In this document: one piece after another, positions 60,762 through 64,000 of the stretch
Layout of the letters: every line of letters starts with the position of its first letter
Position numbering within the stretch: position 1 is the stretch's first letter
Source: Rhizobacter sp.
Lineage (GTDB): Bacteria > Pseudomonadota > Gammaproteobacteria > Burkholderiales > Burkholderiaceae_C
Direction: 5' to 3'
NCBI GenBank assembly: GCA_025350965.1
Contig: JANXWV010000015.1
Span: forward strand, 1 to 64,000
DNA length: 64,000 nt
Translations under genes and position numbers: made by a program
The notes under the pieces: model-generated
Databases searched by the model: none
What the model was told of the DNA's origin: nothing
What the model saw: the letters and a program-made list of their open reading frames with translations, nothing else

Positions 60762-63525
60762 AGACCTTGGCTTGCAATGCCTGCGCCAGCGAATCCGCGC
60801 AGTCCTGCAGGTGGGCGCGCGTGTCGGCTGCGAGACCGGCGCGGCGTGACGCCGCCTGCACACGCACCCGCAGCGCCTGAGCCTGAGCACGCACCAGGCT
60901 GCGGGCATCGGCCAGGCCGAAGCTGCTGGGCCGCAGCAAGATGGACGCGATGCGGTTCAGGTGCTCACGCTGCAGCTCGCGGCGCGGCGCGGGAATGTCT
61001 CGCACCGCGTGGCCCGCGCGAGGTTCGATCTCGCTCCAGATGTCGCGCTCCAGTCGGCCGTACAACTCGGACAGCTGGAACGCATCGCGGCGCGACGCCT
61101 TGCCCTGGCTGTCGATGATGCGCACCGCCATCGTGTCGCTCATCAATTGCAGCAACAGCGCACGCTGGATCGCGAGCACCCGCAGCGTCAACGAGAAGTC
61201 AGTGGGCGAACCACCGCCCTCGCCGAAGAAGCCGTCGCCGCGCACCTGGAAGTCGGGTGCGAGGCGGCGCTGCAAGGCCGGCGAGACCACGAACGCATCG
61301 GCCACCAGCAGGCCGCGGGCGATCACATCGAGCGCCTCGCGCTGCTGCGCGGCGGGCACCGGCTGCAACGGGTCGCGGCCGCTGCCCGGAAAGTCGCGCA
61401 GCGTGCGCACGCCGCCGATGCGCCGCGCCAGCACGCCGAGCGAGCGGCCCGCGTCGTTCACGGCGTAGCTGAGTGATCGGCGCAGCACCGCATAGTCGCG
61501 GTCGGGCGGCAGCGCGCGCACTTCCTGGCGCTTGAACAACTCGTGCGCTATGGCCAGCCGCTTGATGGCGAAAGCAACGCTGTCGCTGCCCAGGTCCCAT
61601 TGCAAGGCGTCGGGGTCGATGCCGAGGAAGTTGTCTTCGTCAGTGCCGAATGCCAGTGCGCGCTCGTTGCTGCGCGCCGCGATGGTCTGCAGCTCGCGCG
61701 CTTCATCGTCCGGCGCGAACGGGCGGTAGGCGTACTCGATGGCCCAATAGTCGTACGGCCCGAGCGTGGTCTGGAAGGCCTGCACCGGCTTCCCGCCGGG
61801 GGCCGACAGGTTGGCCGGCACGTAGTCCATCACCGAGCCGACGATGCCGTTGGCGCGGGTGAATTCAATGTCCGACAACTGCGCATCGGTGAACGCCTGC
61901 GAGGCGCGGAAGTTGTGCCGCAGGCCCAGCGTGTGGCCGACCTCGTGCATGACCAGCCAGCGCAGGTAGCCGAGCACGAACTGCTGCGCCTGCGGGCTGT
62001 CGGGTGCGAGTTCGTCGCGCGCGGCGAGCACGTCCAGCCCGTAGCCGAGTTCGGCCGCGCCGACGTCGGCAACCGTGCAGGCATGGGGGTCGAGCCGCAG
62101 GCCGGTCGCGTCGAGGCGAGGTGTCTGGAACAGGTCGCTCGCGTCGTCTGCGCCCGCGCCGGAGCCCGCGACTGCGACCGCGACTGCGCCCAGCACGTTG
62201 GTGCGCAATGTGCGCTGCTCGCGCGTTGCGAAGCTTTCGATGTTCACGCTCGCGCTCAGGATCTCGCCACTGCGCGGGTCCACATGCTTTTGCGCCAGGC
62301 CGTCGCCGATGGGCACGCTGTTGGTCGTCCAGCGCACGGCCGCAAAACCGGTGTCGAGCGTGTCGAAGTCAGCGTCGTCGGGCTGCACCTTGACCTCGAT
62401 GGCGTTGCTGAAACCGATGCGCTCGAACGCCTTGTTCCACTCCAGGATGGCGTTCGTCACGACCTCGCGGTACTTCAGCGGCACGGTCCGGTCGAGCCAA
62501 TAGACCAGCGGCTTGACCGGCTCCGATAGCGCTGCTGCGGGGTCTTTCTTCTCCAGGCGCCAGCGGTCGATGTAGCGCAGCGTCGGCGAGGGCGCCACGT
62601 CGTTGCCGAAGTCTTGTTGCAGCGTGACGAAGTGGCCGATGCGCGCATCGCTGGCGCGCGGCGCCATCGGCGTGGCGGGCAGCGGGCTGATCACGTAGTG
62701 CAGGTTCGCGAACATGCTGCGCACATCGGCCAGCGAGCGCGGCACGCTCGGGCCGGTCTGCCCCGGCGGCATCACCGCTTGCGGCGGGCTGATCGAGCCG
62801 GTGGCGTAGTGCGCAAGCACCTGCAGCACCACCAGGTCGGGCTTCGCGCGCACCCCGGTGATGGCCGAGTTGCGCGCATCGAAACCGTAGCCCTGGCGGT
62901 AGGTTCGTTGCAGGTCGAAGCCGAGCGCGAGCAGGTCGTTCAGGAACAGCGCGTTCGCCTCGACAAGCACGCCCTTGGTGGCCGGGTTCGGCTGGCTCGC
63001 CACCGTGGCGCTGGCCATCAGGCTGGGCGAGAACGCCACCCCGAGCGCCCGGCCCTCGGGTGTGCCGTTGCTGGCCGTGTAGCGCGTGTTGCGCGCCACC
63101 ATCTGCACCTGGTTGTGGACGCGGCGGAATTCGATCACCTGGGCCGCGTCGAACATTCCGCCGGCCAGCGCTGGCTCGCCGATGCCGGTTGCGAGCTTGG
63201 GCGACAGGAACAGCGGCTTGTTGAAGTCTTCGGGCTTGAGCTCGATCCAGACCTTCTCTTCGCGCTGGTAGAGCGTGAGCAGGCCATCGAACTTCTTCGC
63301 GTCTCGGATCACCGCCGCGAACAGCGGCTGGTTGCCCGCCGCCGGCGGCCCGGACGGTTGCGGTGTGCCGGGTGGCACGCCCGAGGCAGCAGGGGCTGCC
63401 GCGCGGGGCGGCGCGGCGGCCGCCGCAGACGCGGCGGCGGCAGGCGCGGCCGGCGGCTTCAGTGCACAGCCGGCCAGCACCACTGCCATCGCACCGGCAA
63501 CAACCCCCGCCGGCACGACCCGCAT
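60745..63525 (-). CDS. Zinc-dependent metalloprotease lipoprotein (DUF5117/DUF4953)
   Basis: The 926-residue protein has a lipoprotein signal ending LAGC (MRVVPAGVVAGAMAVVLAGC), so it is attached to a membrane. After a Pro/Ala-rich linker come a DUF5117-like domain and a DUF4953 region with the zinc motif HEVGHTLGLRHNF. This family holds large secreted gluzincin-like proteases of unknown substrate. The start at 63525 follows GGAGGG; the ORF-track start adds nine residues. It is downstream of ettA on the minus strand. Confidence 0.9.
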   Translation of the reverse strand: MRVVPAGVVAGAMAVVLAGCALKPPAAPAAAASAAAAAPPRAAAPAASGVPPGTPQPSGPPAAGNQPLFAAVIRDAKKFDGLLTLYQREEKVWIELKPEDFNKPLFLSPKLATGIGEPALAGGMFDAAQVIEFRRVHNQVQMVARNTRYTASNGTPEGRALGVAFSPSLMASATVASQPNPATKGVLVEANALFLNDLLALGFDLQRTYRQGYGFDARNSAITGVRAKPDLVVLQVLAHYATGSISPPQAVMPPGQTGPSVPRSLADVRSMFANLHYVISPLPATPMAPRASDARIGHFVTLQQDFGNDVAPSPTLRYIDRWRLEKKDPAAALSEPVKPLVYWLDRTVPLKYREVVTNAILEWNKAFERIGFSNAIEVKVQPDDADFDTLDTGFAAVRWTTNSVPIGDGLAQKHVDPRSGEILSASVNIESFATREQRTLRTNVLGAVAVAVAGSGAGADDASDLFQTPRLDATGLRLDPHACTVADVGAAELGYGLDVLAARDELAPDSPQAQQFVLGYLRWLVMHEVGHTLGLRHNFRASQAFTDAQLSDIEFTRANGIVGSVMDYVPANLSAPGGKPVQAFQTTLGPYDYWAIEYAYRPFAPDDEARELQTIAARSNERALAFGTDEDNFLGIDPDALQWDLGSDSVAFAIKRLAIAHELFKRQEVRALPPDRDYAVLRRSLSYAVNDAGRSLGVLARRIGGVRTLRDFPGSGRDPLQPVPAAQQREALDVIARGLLVADAFVVSPALQRRLAPDFQVRGDGFFGEGGGSPTDFSLTLRVLAIQRALLLQLMSDTMAVRIIDSQGKASRRDAFQLSELYGRLERDIWSEIEPRAGHAVRDIPAPRRELQREHLNRIASILLRPSSFGLADARSLVRAQAQALRVRVQAASRRAGLAADTRAHLQDCADSLAQALQAKVFRPGV

Positions 63526-63565
63526 GAACCCGCCCTCCAGCAGCCTGCGCACCGCCCGTGCCGCC

Positions 63566-64000
63566 TTACTTCAGGGCCTTGAAGCGCAGGCGGTGCGGGC
63601 GGGCACCCTCTTCGCCGAGACGCCTCTTCTTGTCGGCTTCGTACTCCTGGTAGTTGCCGTCGAAGAAGACCCATTTCGAATCGCCCTCGCACGCGAGGAT
63701 GTGCGTGGCAATGCGGTCCAGGAACCAGCGGTCGTGGCTGATGACCATGATGCTGCCCGCGAATTCGAGCAGCGCATCTTCCAGCGCACGCAGTGTTTCC
63801 ACGTCGAGGTCGTTCGACGGCTCGTCGAGCATCAGCACGTTGCCGCCTTGCGCCAGCGTCTTGGCCAGGTGCAGCCGCCCGCGCTCGCCGCCCGACAGGC
63901 TGCCCACGAGCTTCTGCTGGTCGTTGCCCTTGAAGTTGAAGCGGCCGATGTAGGCACGCGAAGGCATCACGAACTTGCCGACGACGATGTTGTCGAGCCC
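63566..64000 (-). CDS. ettA: Energy-dependent translational throttle protein EttA, C-terminal part
   Basis: The frame is open to the right edge, so the start lies outside. Visible residues include the EttA phrase [18 protein letters not shown], the ABC signature [16 protein letters not shown], Walker [14 protein letters not shown], and the switch His in [17 protein letters not shown]. EttA is an ABC-F protein that binds the ribosome E site and gates translation by ATP/ADP level. The in-frame GTG in the ORF track is internal, not the start. Confidence 0.94.
   Translation of the reverse strand, partial: GLDNIVVGKFVMPSRAYIGRFNFKGNDQQKLVGSLSGGERGRLHLAKTLAQGGNVLMLDEPSNDLDVETLRALEDALLEFAGSIMVISHDRWFLDRIATHILACEGDSKWVFFDGNYQEYEADKKRRLGEEGARPHRLRFKALK

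Noticed and set aside
1-64000. CRISPR arrays, rRNA, tRNA and prophage genes
   Set aside because: No regularly spaced repeats, rRNA segments, complete tRNA folds or phage structural genes were recognised by eye.

Overview
This window is about 64 kb of GC-rich chromosomal DNA. Gene content and order point to a betaproteobacterium of the order Burkholderiales, most like the Rubrivivax/Leptothrix/Methylibium/Piscinibacter group. The clues are the hda-HAD-pcnB-folK-deoxynucleoside kinase order, DUF3579, SirB1 and CobD/CbiB-type proteins, the rpsP-rimM-trmD-rplS operon, and a PEP-CTERM protein. The assignment is inferred from families and synteny; no database search was possible.

Layout. 1-3.6 kb: end of lapB, heptose genes hldA and hldD (LPS inner core), and an exported helix-hairpin-helix protein with a Lys/Ala tail. 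3.6-8.5 kb (minus): patatin and dnaE. 8.5-11.5 kb: trhO-egtB-alpha/beta hydrolase, coupled by 4-base overlaps. 11.5-13.7 kb (minus): DUF599, WrbA-like and pirin genes, divergent from a LysR gene that overlaps gluQRS. 15.8-17.2 kb: FKBP and transglutaminase. 17.2-19.9 kb (minus): an RhlE-like helicase with a long gene-free leader, and orn. 19.9-22.5 kb: M48 protease, pterin dehydratase and rsgA. 22.5-26.5 kb (minus): CobD/CbiB-like, CoA pyrophosphatase, rplS, trmD, rimM, rpsP. 26.7-29.4 kb: GNAT and TM2 genes, then PiT and DUF47. 29.5-38.7 kb (minus): a tightly packed ten-gene run from murJ to deoxynucleoside kinase. 38.8-44.1 kb: rpsT, DUF3579, argD-argF, kynB-kynA-VOC. 44.1-52.6 kb: HtrA protease, GNAT, a giant class III cyclase/ATPase/TPR protein, a PEP-CTERM protein, DUF3047, and a membrane cyclic-nucleotide-binding protein. 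52.8-59 kb: TAXI binding protein, NDH-2, an insertion sequence, and aminopeptidase P. 59-64 kb: two tiny paralogous exported proteins flanking a ROK kinase, a zinc-protease lipoprotein, and the end of ettA.

Most of the window is housekeeping: envelope biogenesis, replication, translation, RNA processing, arginine synthesis and tryptophan breakdown. The accessory parts are the most informative. (1) A 1,538-bp insertion sequence with a 16-bp target duplication replaced the last four residues of NDH-2. (2) Two 61-residue secreted proteins share their leader and promoter-proximal DNA, so they look like a duplicated gene family with no known function. (3) A cAMP-type cyclase with intact catalytic residues lies 1.8 kb from a membrane cyclic-nucleotide receptor, a possible signalling pair. 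(4) argD has a strong hairpin that would start at or near the mRNA 5' end. Many genes overlap by 1-4 bases, which implies translational coupling. A few start codons sit directly downstream of -10-like boxes, which suggests leaderless mRNAs.
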